Shown: piece by piece, positions 13,248-26,000 of the stretch | How positions within the stretch are numbered: the stretch's first letter is position 1 | How the letters are laid out: each line of letters begins with the position of its first letter | From: Heliocybe sulcata | Taxonomy: Eukaryota > Basidiomycota > Agaricomycetes > Gloeophyllales > Gloeophyllaceae | Reading direction: 5' to 3' | Length of the DNA: 64,000 nt | NCBI GenBank assembly: GCA_004369045.1 | Contig: ML213512.1 | Span: forward strand, 184,698-248,697 | Made by a program: the position numbers and the translations under genes | The notes under the pieces: model-generated | Seen by the model: only the letters and a program-made list of their open reading frames with translations | Database searches by the model: none | What the model was told of the DNA's origin: nothing

Positions 13248-15001
13248 ATGGACTTCCACACTGGCCCCGCACACCCCATCGACATCGACGCTGAGCCAGA
13301 CAGCGCAGAGCTCGCTCAGAGCGCCCTCCACGCTATCGTCAATGGCCGCAAGAGCTGGAAAACTATCAGAGGCAAAAGCGAGGCCGTCTGGCCACCCTAC
13401 CTCGAGGGTGCCCTCATCGAGGGTACGCGCAATTTAGACGCGTCGCGGATTATAATCTCATTTTCGCGTCAATTTCCAGGTCTGCAAAAGTACAGACAGA
13501 CAGAGGGTCTGAGGGTATCGGCACTGGGAGGTGGCAGATTCCCCATGCGCAATAGATTCATCTCGGAACACATCTTCAACACCACTGGCAAGCGTCGCAC
13601 ACCGAAGCAGGTCGGCAGCAGGCTCCAGCAGCTGAGGGACACGCGTGGCGGAAAGCAGGGTAAGGTTCAGAAGCACATCTGTATACCTGCCACTAACACG
13701 GTCGCCTCAGTGCTCAAGCTGCTTTCTGACCGCAGCCCACCCAACTCCGCCGCACGCCCCAGTCCCTCCTCTGAGAGGACACCCGAGTTCGAGACCAGCA
13801 TAGTCAACATCCCCATTCTCAGGCCTTCGTCCCCGCACGCGTCGCCATCCCCCATGTCCTCCCCCGCCTCGCACGCGCAAGGCGCTGCTCGTCCTATTCG
13901 CCAGATCGACAATACGCTCACGTTTGCGAGCCACTGTCCTCTTCCTAGCCCGGAAGAGGACGCGCAGTCGCCCTTTGGGTATGTGAGCGAGTTCGTCGTG
14001 AGGGGTGCCCAGGGCGAGGTGCACCGCGAGACCACGCAGCTCCATCTTGTCAAGAAACTCCCCGCAGGGGAAGAGGCGGATGGCAAGGAGAAGTACTTGT
14101 ACAGCACAACGCTCGTACCCGCGTTCTGGGAGCGCTTGTGTGCGAGTTCAGGTTGGTTCCCTCCGTCTCCTGTATTTTCTAGTATCTGATTTCGTATCAT
14201 CCGACAGACCCGACACAATACACGATTACCCAGCAAATCGTCAAGTCGGAGAAGAAGCCCGTCACTGGCGCCTCCTCTCCAACATCGTCGTCCGACCTCC
14301 GGCTTCCTTCTCGCTCACCGTCACCCTCCTCATCGTCATCGAGCACGGAAGGCGAAAGCGACAAGCTTGTGGTCTTGGCGATGTGCTACCGGTTCGTTTA
14401 TCAATCAGCCTCCGTCGGGCAAGACGCTTCCGGCCTGTGGACTGCCCCCGGCGATGACCGACGGGTGAGCATGCTTCCTCTTCTCCTTACGTGTCAGGCA
14501 CCAGCGTTCTGATGGCGCTCTTCTCTGTGGATTTTGCAGCCATCGACGTCGAGCTCGGCATCGTCGTACATCTCGGATGAGCCCGGTGTGGAGCAGAGCT
14601 TTGCGTTCCACTTTGGGATGGACGTTGATCCCGCCCCGGCCGGGTACGACTCTGCGGCGTTGGATCGGATACTGTCGTCGTCGACCTCGCTGCCGCCGCT
14701 GATGCTGGATGCGGCAAAGGCGGCGTCTTCGGATACGCTGGCGAACTGGAGCGCGCCGGTGACGCCTGTGGATGTGTTTACGAACATGGACGCGGGCGCG
14801 GGTGTTGGCGTGTTTGGGCAGAACCAGGTGGCGATGAACTTTGGGGGGTGGGAGGGCGCGGGTGGGTACCCTTATGCCTTTGGAGAGAGTGCGGTACAGA
14901 TGTCTGGGTTTGTTGCGCAGGAGCGGAAGGACGGTGAGGGGTTTGGGTTCCCGCCGTTGGGTGAGGCGTATTCGGGCTTGCTTGGGCCTGGGTGTAGGTG
15001 A
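13248..15001 (+). CDS. TEA/ATTS-domain transcription factor (AbaA/Tec1-like)
   Basis: DNA-binding regulator of the TEA/ATTS family, which includes fungal AbaA and Tec1 (conidiophore or filamentous development) and animal TEAD. Five exons (13248-13422, 13480-13659, 13711-14151, 14208-14464, 14540-15001) join in phase into 504 residues. The TEA domain spans about residues 40-125: it opens with VWPPYLEGALIEGLQKY, continues with GGRFPMRNRFISEHIF and ends with the recognition helix segment KQVGSRLQQLRDT, all close to the family consensus. The first intron falls inside the domain after the first helix. The rest is Ser/Pro-rich with an acidic, Gly-rich C-terminus that could activate transcription. 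No second conserved domain is seen. Which developmental step it controls cannot be told from sequence. The gene stands alone between two gene-poor stretches. Confidence 0.93.
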
Positions 15002-15657
15002 TCAAGCCCCGACTGGGCTGAAGACGACCGCGGCAAGCATATATCAAGATTGTATTTTTTGGAATTTCCTCGGCAACATCGTATGCTCTCATCTACTCTA
15101 TCTGTTTCGATATCTCTCTTGTTGTTTTGCGCTCCTCTCTTGTATCAGTGCCCCCTGTTTTCTTATAACCGCTTCGCGACGCATGCCTACCTCTCGTGTT
15201 CGCTGCTCGTCTAATGCTTCCCCTTGCTCATTGTTGTCTTCGGTATACCTGTTTTACTAGCGCTCGTCGTTCTCGTTCACACCGTACTATACCCTATGGA
15301 CACACACTCACGGTCACTCATTATATGCCACTCGTAGTCACCCTCTTCGGATCGGACAATTCACCTTAGCGTATTCCCTTTGTCGTGCTATTCGTATTCG
15401 TACTTCGGCTTATAGAGATTTCAGAGTCGTATTGTTTTGGCGCGTTAGTCATGTTATCCCTACTAGTTGCTTGTTATTCATGGTACTCGTACTCCTTAGT
15501 TCTCGATATGCGTAGCTCTGTCTATACATTCTTGGGTTAATAGACTGGCTCTTGATTTTCTTTGCATATGGACGTTCCAGGGAAAGTGTGCTCCTGCAGT
15601 TTCCAGTATGGTTCGAAGTGGGAGAGATAATTCTCGAAGCTTTGACGAGACCAGACC

Positions 15658-15910
15658 GGCAGCCTGGTTCGCCCCAACTCTTTTCGATGGCGCTCGGAGT
15701 AGGACGGAATTAGAACGAGTCTAACTCGGAGGCACTTCTGGAAGCCAGCCGCAATGATACCAAACAGATTAGACTAGCAATTACAGCGTCGCAAGTGCGT
15801 TGGTGGTGCCACCTATCTCGGATATGAAGGCATTTCTGGAAGACGAAGGGGCCTGGTGTGCTCCGCCTGTTTTAGGTGCGGCTCGGAGTCGGACGGCATT
15901 GGAACCACAT
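15658..15910. repeat. pair of diverged direct repeats
   Basis: About 60 bases at roughly 15666-15718 recur, imperfectly, at roughly 15850-15906. Both contain a CCTGGT start and a GCTCGGAGT core, followed by GGACGG and then ATT-GAAC. A second motif, GGCAYTTCTGGAAG, occurs at about 15731 and 15829. The arrangement suggests an old tandem duplication or a decayed element. I did not find its ends. Confidence 0.35.
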
Positions 15911-16934
15911 CGAAGCGGGGGGCTATAGAAAGAAACAGAGTAAACTCTATGGAATCACAGTGATGCTGTAGCTAAGGCTATTTTGTCGACGGTCTAGGTT
16001 GCGCGGGGGCTGCATCAGATGTCGAAGAGCGGGCCCAGCCGGGAGGTGGACATAGATGGACTGACTGGCCTTTTAGGGAAAGAGCGTACCTTAATCGGGC
16101 GGCCGCGGTTGTGGTGGAAGTGGTGTTTTGTACTTGGGGCGGACAAGGCGCAGTTACGGACTGGAAAGGAAGAATCAGCACGGTATGCTTGTTTCGTGAG
16201 CGTTGATTTTGGAGGACGGGGCTCCTATCTCTGTTCCCGTTCCCGAAACTCGGCGTCGGGAAATACCTTCTCTTAACTCTATTGTATCCAGTAGCATGGT
16301 TGAGAGAATTCTTTGAGCTGAAGAGAAGAGAGTGGTATTGGAAGAGATAAAGATCGGTGAGAAATCGAATGCGAACCATACGGGTGGATTTGTCGAAAGG
16401 ATGTTAAACCACGGATACGTGAGGTGTTTTCGCGGCCGGAGCTCTCCTTTGAACAAACGTACTCGAAAGCGAGCTGGACATCTCGGGCGGACTGGCCTCC
16501 ATCCCGAGGACGCAGGAGATTTGATGCAGAGGGCTGGAATGGAGCGTATTCAGGCGTGAAGGCAATATGCCCATCTTGGACTGGCCGCCGCAAAGAACTG
16601 TCGCCGAACTGGCCGATAAAGTGAGTGGTACTTGTACGTGTTACCCGTAGAGCTCTCACCTGAAGAGTGGCAATTAGCTGTCGCTCTTCGTGAGCCAAAA
16701 CATTACCCACCTCGGCAAAACCATCCGCACCCGCTCAGACATCACTGGGTCGCAATGGTTCCCGAGTTTGTTGGACTGGCCGCCATGTAGACGAACTGCT
16801 TTTCCTGGACTTAAAACCCAGGAAGAGCCATCCGTACGCATGACGACTTGCACTTGTTCAGCACGTTCGGAAGACGGAACCCGTAGTAAAAGACAACACG
16901 TAATTTCCGCGGGCGAAGCCGAAGCCAGACGCTC

Positions 16935-17012
16935 TTGTACGTGAAGGCGAGAAAGGCAGTCTACCTGTCATATACGCGTTTGCGAGCGGAAGGTCCCTGG
17001 TTCGTATTCGAT
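16935..17012 (+). other. tRNA-like relic (B-box-like sequence)
   Basis: The sequence AAGGTCCCTGGTTCG at about 16990-17004 resembles the variable loop plus T-arm start (B box) of a eukaryotic tRNA, with a possible anticodon region upstream. The T-stem does not close, because the 3' side reads TCGAT instead of a CCAGG complement, and no 5' acceptor strand pairs with the 3' side. It could be a dead tRNA, a SINE head or chance. The opposite-strand translation contains GNRIRTRDLPL, the kind of spurious peptide tRNA genes give. Confidence 0.2.
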
Positions 17013-20000
17013 TGCCCTTTCCTCCGGTGGGGCGCGAATGCGTAATAACGGCAGGCGGCACAGGCCCGAAATCGGGCCCAGTGCCGAAGCCAGTTTACAT
17101 TGACGGCGGTACTGCTACTTTTCCTGATAGAGCCAAGAGGAGCGCGTTGATCGCGTCCTATGGATCGAGGAAGAGTGCCGACATGGCTTCCTAGATTCGT
17201 ATAGGTATCTTATCTGCGGGTCCGAGGATACTATTCAGCGGAGTACGAGACTGACAATGGACTTGCGGACAAGGATTCGGCTGTCCAAGATTGTGTTTCA
17301 GGGTGGCTCGAGCTGTGGATCTTCTGTGGCCATATGCGGATCCTGCAGTCGTTCCGTGCGGTAAGGAATACAGAGCGGATACTAGTGTGGCACTGGTGCG
17401 AAGTCGGACCGTAGACCAAGGGCGCCACTTGAATTCGGCAAGATATATTGGTCCGATGTCGAATACGCCATGGAGAGCTTTGATCGAGGTGACCGCACCG
17501 CTCGTGACAGTGACCTCGTTCTTCTGCCACTCGTGGAGTTTAACTGATAAGGTGTCGAGTAGAACGACGAGTCGACGTTGGCACCATCTGAGCGACGACA
17601 AGAGCCCTGACTTGCACACAGCAGGGAAGGCAGGCAAGATTCTGAGATCCAGCGGGTCCGAAAGTGGTAGGAAGGCAGGAAGGACGGAAGCCAGGCTGTG
17701 CCGATAGAGTAATGGAAGCATATATATTGTTTGAATTAGGATCTCAACCAAGGATCGCCAGCTGACGGAGCGCTCCGCTCTGCAAGGACGCAGGGCAGGG
17801 ATACTCGCAGGGGATGCGCATGCGCAGCATCATCGTTCCGAATGCTGGTCAAAGAGGCGGGTCCTACGCCACCAGCAGGACCCGGTGGCGGCAATAAGTC
17901 ACGCAGGGTACTGTACCTCCCTGTTTGTGCCACTAAAGCGCGAGGGCAACGGCCTGCGTCATCCAACTTCGCGATGCTTCTTGAACGTAGGAACAATAGG
18001 GCGGTCATACCGCGCGAAGCAAGGAGGCGCGGTCCAGCAAGTAGTCTGGTAGCCAGAAACACTCGGACAGTGCTCATGTGAGGGCGTGTTTGAGTTGAAG
18101 ACCGGATGATTACCGGGAGGACAAGGAGCATGAGAAGGCCTTCGGTCCGTGTAGCAAGGAGGTACCACCCGGGATTCGCAGGGGCGTAGGGCCGGCTTGG
18201 GCACCCGTAGCGTCGTTTGAGGATATGTCAGTTTCACTGCTGCGATCGACCGAAGGGGGTTAATTTGCACGAATACGTCCACACCCACGCCACGATCCAT
18301 TCCTGCGAAGCTGCTCCATAGTGCGAGGCAGGGAGGCAGAAGTAAAACTGTAACGTAACCCCTGTCTGATGCGACGGAACCGGGAGTGCAAGCTTGGAGA
18401 GGATCTGAGGCATATTGAGACTCTGTAGACATGCACATACCGCGCGAGACAGGTAAGCGCAATGTGCGGGACGAGAGAACAAGCTGGCCAGACTGCATGC
18501 TTTCTAGCACCGGCTTGCTCGAGCCGTAGCCGCCACCTTGCCAAGTCAAGGTCTTTGGCAACGGCCGGGAACACCGAGCCGACGTACGTTGTTCGGGAAG
18601 CCACGATGGGCCTTTCTGAGAGGATATTCCTCTTCGATTGGAGAAGCTGGGCAGCTTTCTACGTGTAGAGCGGGTATACCCGGAGGCGATATCGAGGAAG
18701 GGTCGGAGCCAGATGTGTCTCCAATTAGCTCAGAGCCTGCGCAAGCTCACCTAGGGAAGATTGATTCCTTCTTCGGATAGGCTGGCGACAGTAGCCTAAA
18801 GTTTCAAAGAGACAGCAGGAGGGATGAGACGTCTGCTATGAACAGGATAATCATGGGCCATCGCACCGAAGGCCTTGATGAAAATGGTACCGGAAAACAG
18901 AGCAGGGATGGGTCTCGTCATATGCGTGGGCACCGCATACGCTTCTTCCCGCATCCTGGAGTACAGCGGACTCCGGTCTGGCGATCCTGAGTTGAATTCT
19001 CGCTGTGTAGGCACGTCATCTGCCATGCCTAGGTTATCATGGATCAGCGGCACTGGAGTAGGAAGAAAAATCACCAGGGCGCGGAGGGAGCACCGGGCAG
19101 AAGGGGATAGAGAAAAGAGCATAGAGATCCTTAGTAAAACGCCCAGCAGTGTCGAATCGAGCATTCGCCGGGCGACAGGTTCGGCACGCATAGGCCATCG
19201 TGGCGCCGGGGGGATGTATGTGATGGCAGAGAGCTGGTCAATCGTCCCGAGCCCCGCAGAAGCGGTAAAACGATAAGACAATGTATCGGACGGAGTCCTC
19301 TCCAGAGATGCTCGACAGCCAGACCTAATATGGCCAGGACATTCCGTTTGGAGGCGTCGTCCGCGGGCCTACAGAGCGAAGGTCAAATTATAACTGGCGA
19401 TAAGTGTCCTAAGGTCCGTGCGTAGACGTTAACTCGACATGATGTGTATGACTTGCAGCGATATAGCCAGAAACGCTGGTATATTAGTAGCGAAAGGGAG
19501 TTTGGCATCGTGGTGTAGGCAGGAAACTCCATAGTATATCCTCACGATTCTGTCGAATCGAGCGTCCGACGGGTCAGGAGCTGTACCGCAAAACCTTCCG
19601 CCCTGGAGGAGGAGGAGGTAGCGATTAGGTGCCATGACAGCGAGTCGATTACCCCGGTCCGTGGGACGCAGCCGTGCCTCGTTCGGAGACAACCAAAATA
19701 CGGCCGGAAATCGATCCGAGGACCCTCCAGAGCTGGAAAACCAGCCACGGGCATGATGCATGATGTGCGGATTTGTGTAAAAGTTCACAAGGAGTAGTGA
19801 TGGCACGCGCCATGAGCGGCGCACCAGAGGGCGGCAAACAGCCGGGCATGCCCGTTACGTCGACCAGCAGCCGCTAACAGCGAGAGAAAGAGGATAAAAG
19901 TGAGACAGGAATGCAGGATACCACGCGACGCACAAGCAGGAAACTCGCTGGTGTGTCTTGACGATATGGCCGATTGGACGTCCTGTCAGAGAGTGCGAGA

Positions 20001-21104
20001 TCGGCTACCGCTGGGGAGCGAAGAAGATTACGAGGAGCCGATCGTTCCGAGCCAAGCCAAGTGCTGCATCCGAGGAGAGCCACGATACGCGCGAGAGACG
20101 GGCATCATTCCTGAGTCTCTGCAGAATAAACGGTCCCGTTCAGGCTGGAGACCACGGCATTGCTGCGCGAGCATGCTATTGAGTGATTCGTACGAGAGGG
20201 TCGGGGCGCATAAGTTTGTCCAGTGACGTTGGCAGCCTTAGGCGCGGAAGCGGGCGAACGCGATGGAGTCGCCTGAACCGGGAACGCATCGGTACCTGCG
20301 ACTCGGTAAGCTTGCTATACCACCATAAATTCCGGGAATGGCGCAGTGACCAGTGAGTTCAGCTTCTATGGATTTGCATCGCATGAGAGGGGTATTGTTG
20401 AGACTATTCCAGATGTTAGAGATCAAAGGCAAGAGACGTATGCGAGGCGACTCCATCAGGACAGGTCCGCTGGCCTCCTACTGCGGCAAGCAGGAAGGTC
20501 CTCGGAGTCGTATCACTGCTCTGACGAAGGATTGATCCGAGGAGGCAAAACAGGTACGAGGGAAGAGAGAAGGGAAGTTTGTCGCGGCGTCCACCCATCC
20601 ATGCATGGAGTTGAACGAGAGGACCAGTCCTAGCCGGGATATCCAAGCTCACAGAGGACAGAATACCTGCCTGAACTCATTCTTCGACGTTCGACGAAGG
20701 ATGGGGGAGAGCAGGATAGACTCGAAGATCGATAGCATGGGACCAGAAGACGGAGACCCCCGCGTCAGAATCACATGCAGTCGTGTGCAATGAGAATATG
20801 CCTGTACGATCTGATATCGAGAGAATCGCGATAGCGATGTTTCCGGGCGCTATGTGAGTCGAACATGAGTTTGTTCAGGGTTGTTCACGTTAAAGAGCAG
20901 GTTTAACTCTGTCGAGGGTACGTTGGCAGAGAAAGAAGGGGGAGCATGCGGCTGCGAAGGATGCGGGTTTGTTCGTAGACTCCTGTAATTCACAGCCTTG
21001 TTTCCTTGTGTGAGAGAATAGAGGACCTGCGTTTCAGAAGAAGACGCGGTGGTCCAGGTGGGAGGTATTGCGTACGACGAGCATCCAGGTAGTCAGCGAC
21101 CTAC

Positions 21105-21124
21105 ATATATATATATATATATAT
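21105..21124. repeat. AT dinucleotide microsatellite
   Basis: Ten uninterrupted AT units lie in otherwise mixed sequence. No role is implied. Confidence 0.9.
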
Positions 21125-21756
21125 GAGTATGTTGAAATATGCACCTGAACGAAGTTGGCACCTGTATCTGACCCAGTTGCAATAAATATTCGTGCAGATA
21201 GAATAACCATATTAGGTAGATATACTAGTACTGTACCGATATGTTGCTCCCTAAGTGGATCCGCTTTGGACTGTGCGTCGCTTCGAACGACTTTATCGAA
21301 GTCCGAAGGCGTCATCAGCGCCTTTGCAGCCTCAATCGAAGTGGTGTTCTAGCCATGTGCCTTCCCGTCTTGGTAGGAGGCCTTGCTCTTCGCCAGGCGC
21401 CTTGGAGTACTGTGGACTCGCTGAGTGTCCCACGCTCCGCTCCAAAGCACTGTTAATCCACTTAGGCAGCAACACTAATACGACGCCCCGGACCGCCGTC
21501 GCCGTCGCCTAAGGTCCCTCGCCCATATATCCACTGGAAATCCACTAAATTTGCCTCTAAAAAAGGTACGCTAGGCTCTCTGACCGTGAATCGGTCATCT
21601 TCTTCGATATGCGGTGGAATAAGATCCCATTTTGCAATATTGCGTCGACCTAACCCCGGCAGCCACAACAACCTGTCGCGGCGCATGTGTCCCGCGTCCC
21701 GGGGACTCCGTATTCGCACGCCACATTCCGTCGCGTCGCCTAAGGTCGTATCGGTA

Positions 21757-22594
21757 CTATCATTTGTATAGTTTTGCAAATTTTGCAAAACTACCACAGG
21801 GTGCTGCAGCGCCTTCCATACTCAAGAAAAAAAATTGAGGCTTTGTCAGGGTATAGAAATACACTGTTAGACACCCTCTGTGAAGTCCGATTGTAAAATT
21901 CTTGTTGTGGTAAGAAATACGAGCAGAAAGACATGGGCGAAGGCACGGCTTAAGCAACATGTCTGTCAGATCTCGTCTCTGGACTTACTTCGATCCATTC
22001 TCTTTAGTTTGGCCAATACTTATACACTCTTCCTGAGATGCTCCGTCATGCCCGATAAGCATTTTGACGATGGCATGAGTTTCTGTGAAGGCATTTGCAT
22101 GTTTATGCGCGCCGAGCGTGACATCGCGTCGAGGTCAAATTCAAGCTCCGCTTGTTGACGCGCCGACGCCTTTGCGGTGTTGTTCAGCAGCCTCAGTGGT
22201 TCTGCCTTCAACGTGAGCTAGTCTGCCTTCAGTTCTTGTTCCTCTGTTGTAGTATAGACATTTATGTATGCATTGTTCGGAACGTTTAACTGCGCGAGCG
22301 TGGAGGCGTGAGGTGCGAGCGTGCCGAATCAGGCAACCTGCCATGTACGGTTATTGCCGCGTCGGAGATTGAGCGTGCCGTGTGACACAAGTGTGACATA
22401 GTTTTGCAAAACCCCATGCATGTTCCGGCAACTCTCCTGCAGCACGTACAATAGAGATTAAAATACGAAAAAAACATGAGCATGTACAGACGAGTTTAAT
22501 ACATGATGCCGGGAAAAAAATCGGCAAAAGGTCTAGTGTAGTGGGCGGGAAACGTCGATTCTCTACATTTTTTGCAAAACTATACAAATGATAG
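21757..22594. mobile_element. short DNA transposon with terminal inverted repeats (MITE-like, Tc1/mariner-type target site)
   Basis: The two ends are perfect inverted repeats. The 27 bases at 21754-21780 are the exact reverse complement of 22571-22597. If the TA at 21755-21756 and at 22595-22596 is the duplicated target, the element is 838 bp and its ends begin CTATCATTTG, as expected for the Tc1/mariner superfamily. No transposase motif (DDE/D catalytic blocks, helix-turn-helix) is visible inside; the open frames are under 100 codons. It is therefore probably non-autonomous. The core ATAGTTTTGCAAA also occurs a third time inside, at 22398-22410. Directly after the left end, 21771-21791 form a near-perfect short palindrome. 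Perfect identity of the ends suggests recent movement. Confidence 0.72.
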
Positions 22595-23049
22595 TACAGT
22601 ATATATGTTATCCCTCTCGCCCTCTCGCGCCTCTGCCCACCGGTCGCCTTACTTCAACGTCAATTTGTACGACGATAATCCAACTGCAAGTGGGTTCAAA
22701 GTCGCAGGTGGGCGGCAGAGACAGGTCGGCATCAATATTGCCGTTCGAGATAACGCCGTCATTCTTCTATCTTCAGTTAGCACCAGGTTCGCTCTGCTTC
22801 CCCGGCTACGCTTCCCGTAGCATAATATTCTGATGTAGGTAAGCACAATCTATCAAGCAAACGGCCACAGTTGCTCACCGAACCTGCGTTCATATGAATC
22901 ACACGGTGCGTCGGGCAGTGATTACTATTCTTTCATCGCTCAGTCATGTCACTGTTGCGATAGATATCTGGTTTCGATCTGGATCTTCTGGTTGCTGGGC
23001 ATCCGAGAAGTTGCCCATACCACTGATATAGAGCACGCCGCGAAACAAA

Positions 23050-26000
23050 ATGCCCGCACTCGACCCTGGCGGACTTCAGTTGCCCTTCGACCTCTGGTCT
23101 CTGTCCCACTCCATCCTCGACCGCATGTATAGCGGTCTCCTATACCTCACCGCCTTTCTGGCCTCAGCCAGTGTCTTCCCCGGCTACGGCGGAGCCAGCA
23201 TCAATGCTGCGAATGCGCAGTATCTCCTTGGTCTCGGTGAGTTTACCGTGTTCGTCTCTAGGAATCGCTAGTGATAGGACGGAACCAGGTATTGCTGATG
23301 TTACAGGGTACGTGTAGTCAGTCAGGATAGTTGGATGATTTAGAGATGATGATACAGGCCGGTGGTGGAGACAAACATGATGGGCTACGCAAGCCTCGCG
23401 CAGACGGACACGGGCCTGCACCTGCGCCAGCGGGCTCGCGCGTGGATCGTCGCTGACGCGTCCAATCCCTCTGATCGTGTTGTGTACATCAACGCCGGTG
23501 CGTACTCGACCTATTTTGGTCCCCCAAGCCTAACGACCGCCAGACATCGCCATGGGCGACTCTGGCGTACGCCGGTCCATCGTCAATGCGCTGTCCGCAC
23601 ACTACCCCGGTCTCTACTCCGCCTCCAACATCGCACTGGGCAGCACGCATCAGCATTCGGGCGTGGGCGGGTACCTTGAGAACCTGCTGCCACAGCTTAC
23701 TGCGCTTGGTTATGTCAAGGAGGCTGCCGAGGCTATCGTAAACGGCACGGTCCTGGCCGTGCAGCGTGCACACGATAGTCTTGCGCCTGGTGTGCTGAGG
23801 GTGGGCAACACAAGCGTTGTGGATGGGAACAGGAATCGGAGCCCGACGGCGTATCTTGCGAACCCTGCGAGCGAGAGGGCGCAGTACGAGTATGATCAGG
23901 ACAAGACGCTTTCGCTGCTCAGGTTCGAGGACACCAGCGGGAACGCGAGGGGTTTCTTGTCTTTCTATGCTGTCCATGGGACGAGTTTGTACGAGGTGAG
24001 TGGTGCCATCTTCGTAGTGTAGCAGTACCGACCTGTGCCTGCGTGCAGAATAACACGCTTGTGAGCTCGGACAACAAGGGCATGGCGGCGCATCTATACG
24101 AGTGTACGTCGTTCGAATATTTGGCATCGTACAGATCACTAGAACGCGCGCAGACATGGTCGAGCCCGACTCACTGCCTGGTAACAACACCTTTGTTGCT
24201 GGATTCACACAATGTAGGTACCAGTGCATCCCCGAGATGGCCTGCATGCTCACAGACTCTACAGCGAACGTAGGTGACACCAGTCCCAATACGTATGTCA
24301 GATCCCGCACAGTCAAATGCATCTGTTTATCACGTACTCGTCAGGCTCGGTGCGTACTGCGAGAGCCCAGGGCAACCGTGGGACGGCATGGCTTGCGAGT
24401 CGGAGCACTCGACCTGTGGAAACGCGACTCAGGACTGTCACGGACGGTAAGCCCATACGCGTCTCTGTTTAGTGCACCTTCTGATGGCCTCGCATCTGCC
24501 CGCCTATCCCAACTCTGCCTGCTGTCGTCCCCCAGTGGTCCCGGCTTCCGAATCTCAGACTTTGAGTCGAACCGCATCATCGCACAGCTACAGGTCGACG
24601 GTGCCAAGACTGTCATGGACCAAGGCGCCAATCTTGCACAAGTCGCAGGTAGCGTGAAGAGCGTCCATGTCTACCTTAACATGTATGTATATCCCCGTGA
24701 CGGGATTATATTTAGAGCAAGTACTGATGGGGTGGAATGCTAGGTCGTACCATAGCTTTACTCTCGCGAACGGGTCGACTGCGCAGACGTGCCCGCCTGC
24801 GCTCGGATATGGGTTTGCTGGCGGAACGACGTAGGTGGCTTGAGTATAGGAGTGCGCGGAGACTGAGAGGAATGAACAGGGATGGCCCGGGAGCGTTTGA
24901 TTTCGTCCAAGGAGACAACTCGTCGCAGCCGCAGTGTGTATACGTCGGAGATCTCTGGGTTTTCTGGTCCTAATTTTGGTCTGCTTTACAGGAACCCGTT
25001 CTGGGAAATCGTAAAAGGTAAGTTGAAGCACGGAAAGCACGACGGAGATGGTCTTAATGGCTTTTAGGTGCCGTGACTCCGTATCCCCCGCCGGAGCAGG
25101 TTGCATGTCACTACCCGAAACCGATCCTTCTGGACACCGTAAGTGCCCTCTGTTCTTTTCCTCGATTGACAGGGGTCAATCCACTCCATTCCACAGGGTT
25201 ACGCCAACACCCCGTACCCATGGTCCCCGCACATTGTCGACATCCAGATGCTCAAGGTCGGCAACTTTGTGATATTGGTGATGCCCGGCGAGCTGACGAC
25301 GATGTCTGGGCGGAGGATGCGGTGAGTGCGCCTGTTCTGGCATGGGGATTGTGGGTGGTTGGGTTGAGTGCTACTTGGCTGGAGGTGGTCGTAACGCCCT
25401 GATCCGGCCGGCGAGGTGTGGCTATCTTCTACTGTTCTCTAAAGCCAGTGACGTACTGGCCGTCAAAGCGGTCTATTTTCATGACCATGTGCAACTAGAA
25501 TATCTTCTGTTGATCATTTCTTCGTCTACATCACGTACTGACATGGCATGAACCGAACAGCGATGCGCTCCGGGCGAAGCTCATCTCGAGCGGCGTAGTG
25601 GGTGACGATGCCTACGTCGTCATCGCTGGTCCTGCGAATACCTACGGTCATTACGTCGCTACTCGGGAGGAATACAGTGTGCAGCGGTACGAGGGTGCTT
25701 CGACGCTCTTCGGGCCTTGTAAGTCTTTCGAATCCCTATCGTTTGCCCGTTACTCCACCTCTTTGGCGATTACTAACCTTCGCTCAATAGTTACGCTAGA
25801 AGCGTACATTGACAAGTACAGCTCGCTCGTGCCGTACCTCGGGGACCAGGACTTGGGAGAGCCTCCGTCCGATGACGCCCCGCCGGACTTGAGCGGGCAG
25901 GCCATTTCGCTGCGGGTGCGATGGCTTCTCAGTTGTTGCATTGTTTGAAAACTGACGCTGTATAGACTGGTGTTATCCTGGACAACGCCGGTCTAGGTAG

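Larger units (their letters stand above)
15002..21753. other. gene-poor stretch with degraded repeats
   Basis: No supportable coding gene. From about 17.6 to 20.8 kb the + strand is noticeably rich in G and A. The stretch holds the diverged direct repeats near 15.7-15.9 kb, the tRNA-like relic near 17.0 kb and the AT microsatellite at 21.1 kb, listed separately. The first few hundred bases are presumably the 3' UTR and terminator of the TEA gene. Confidence 0.45.

Noticed and set aside
16858-17061. 67-codon minus frame containing GNRIRTRDLPL
   Set aside because: This peptide pattern is a known artefact of translating tRNA-like sequence, so it is treated as a relic and not a protein.
17191-17751. 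186-codon minus frame
   Set aside because: No domain, sits in the purine-rich stretch where opposite-strand frames stay open by composition.
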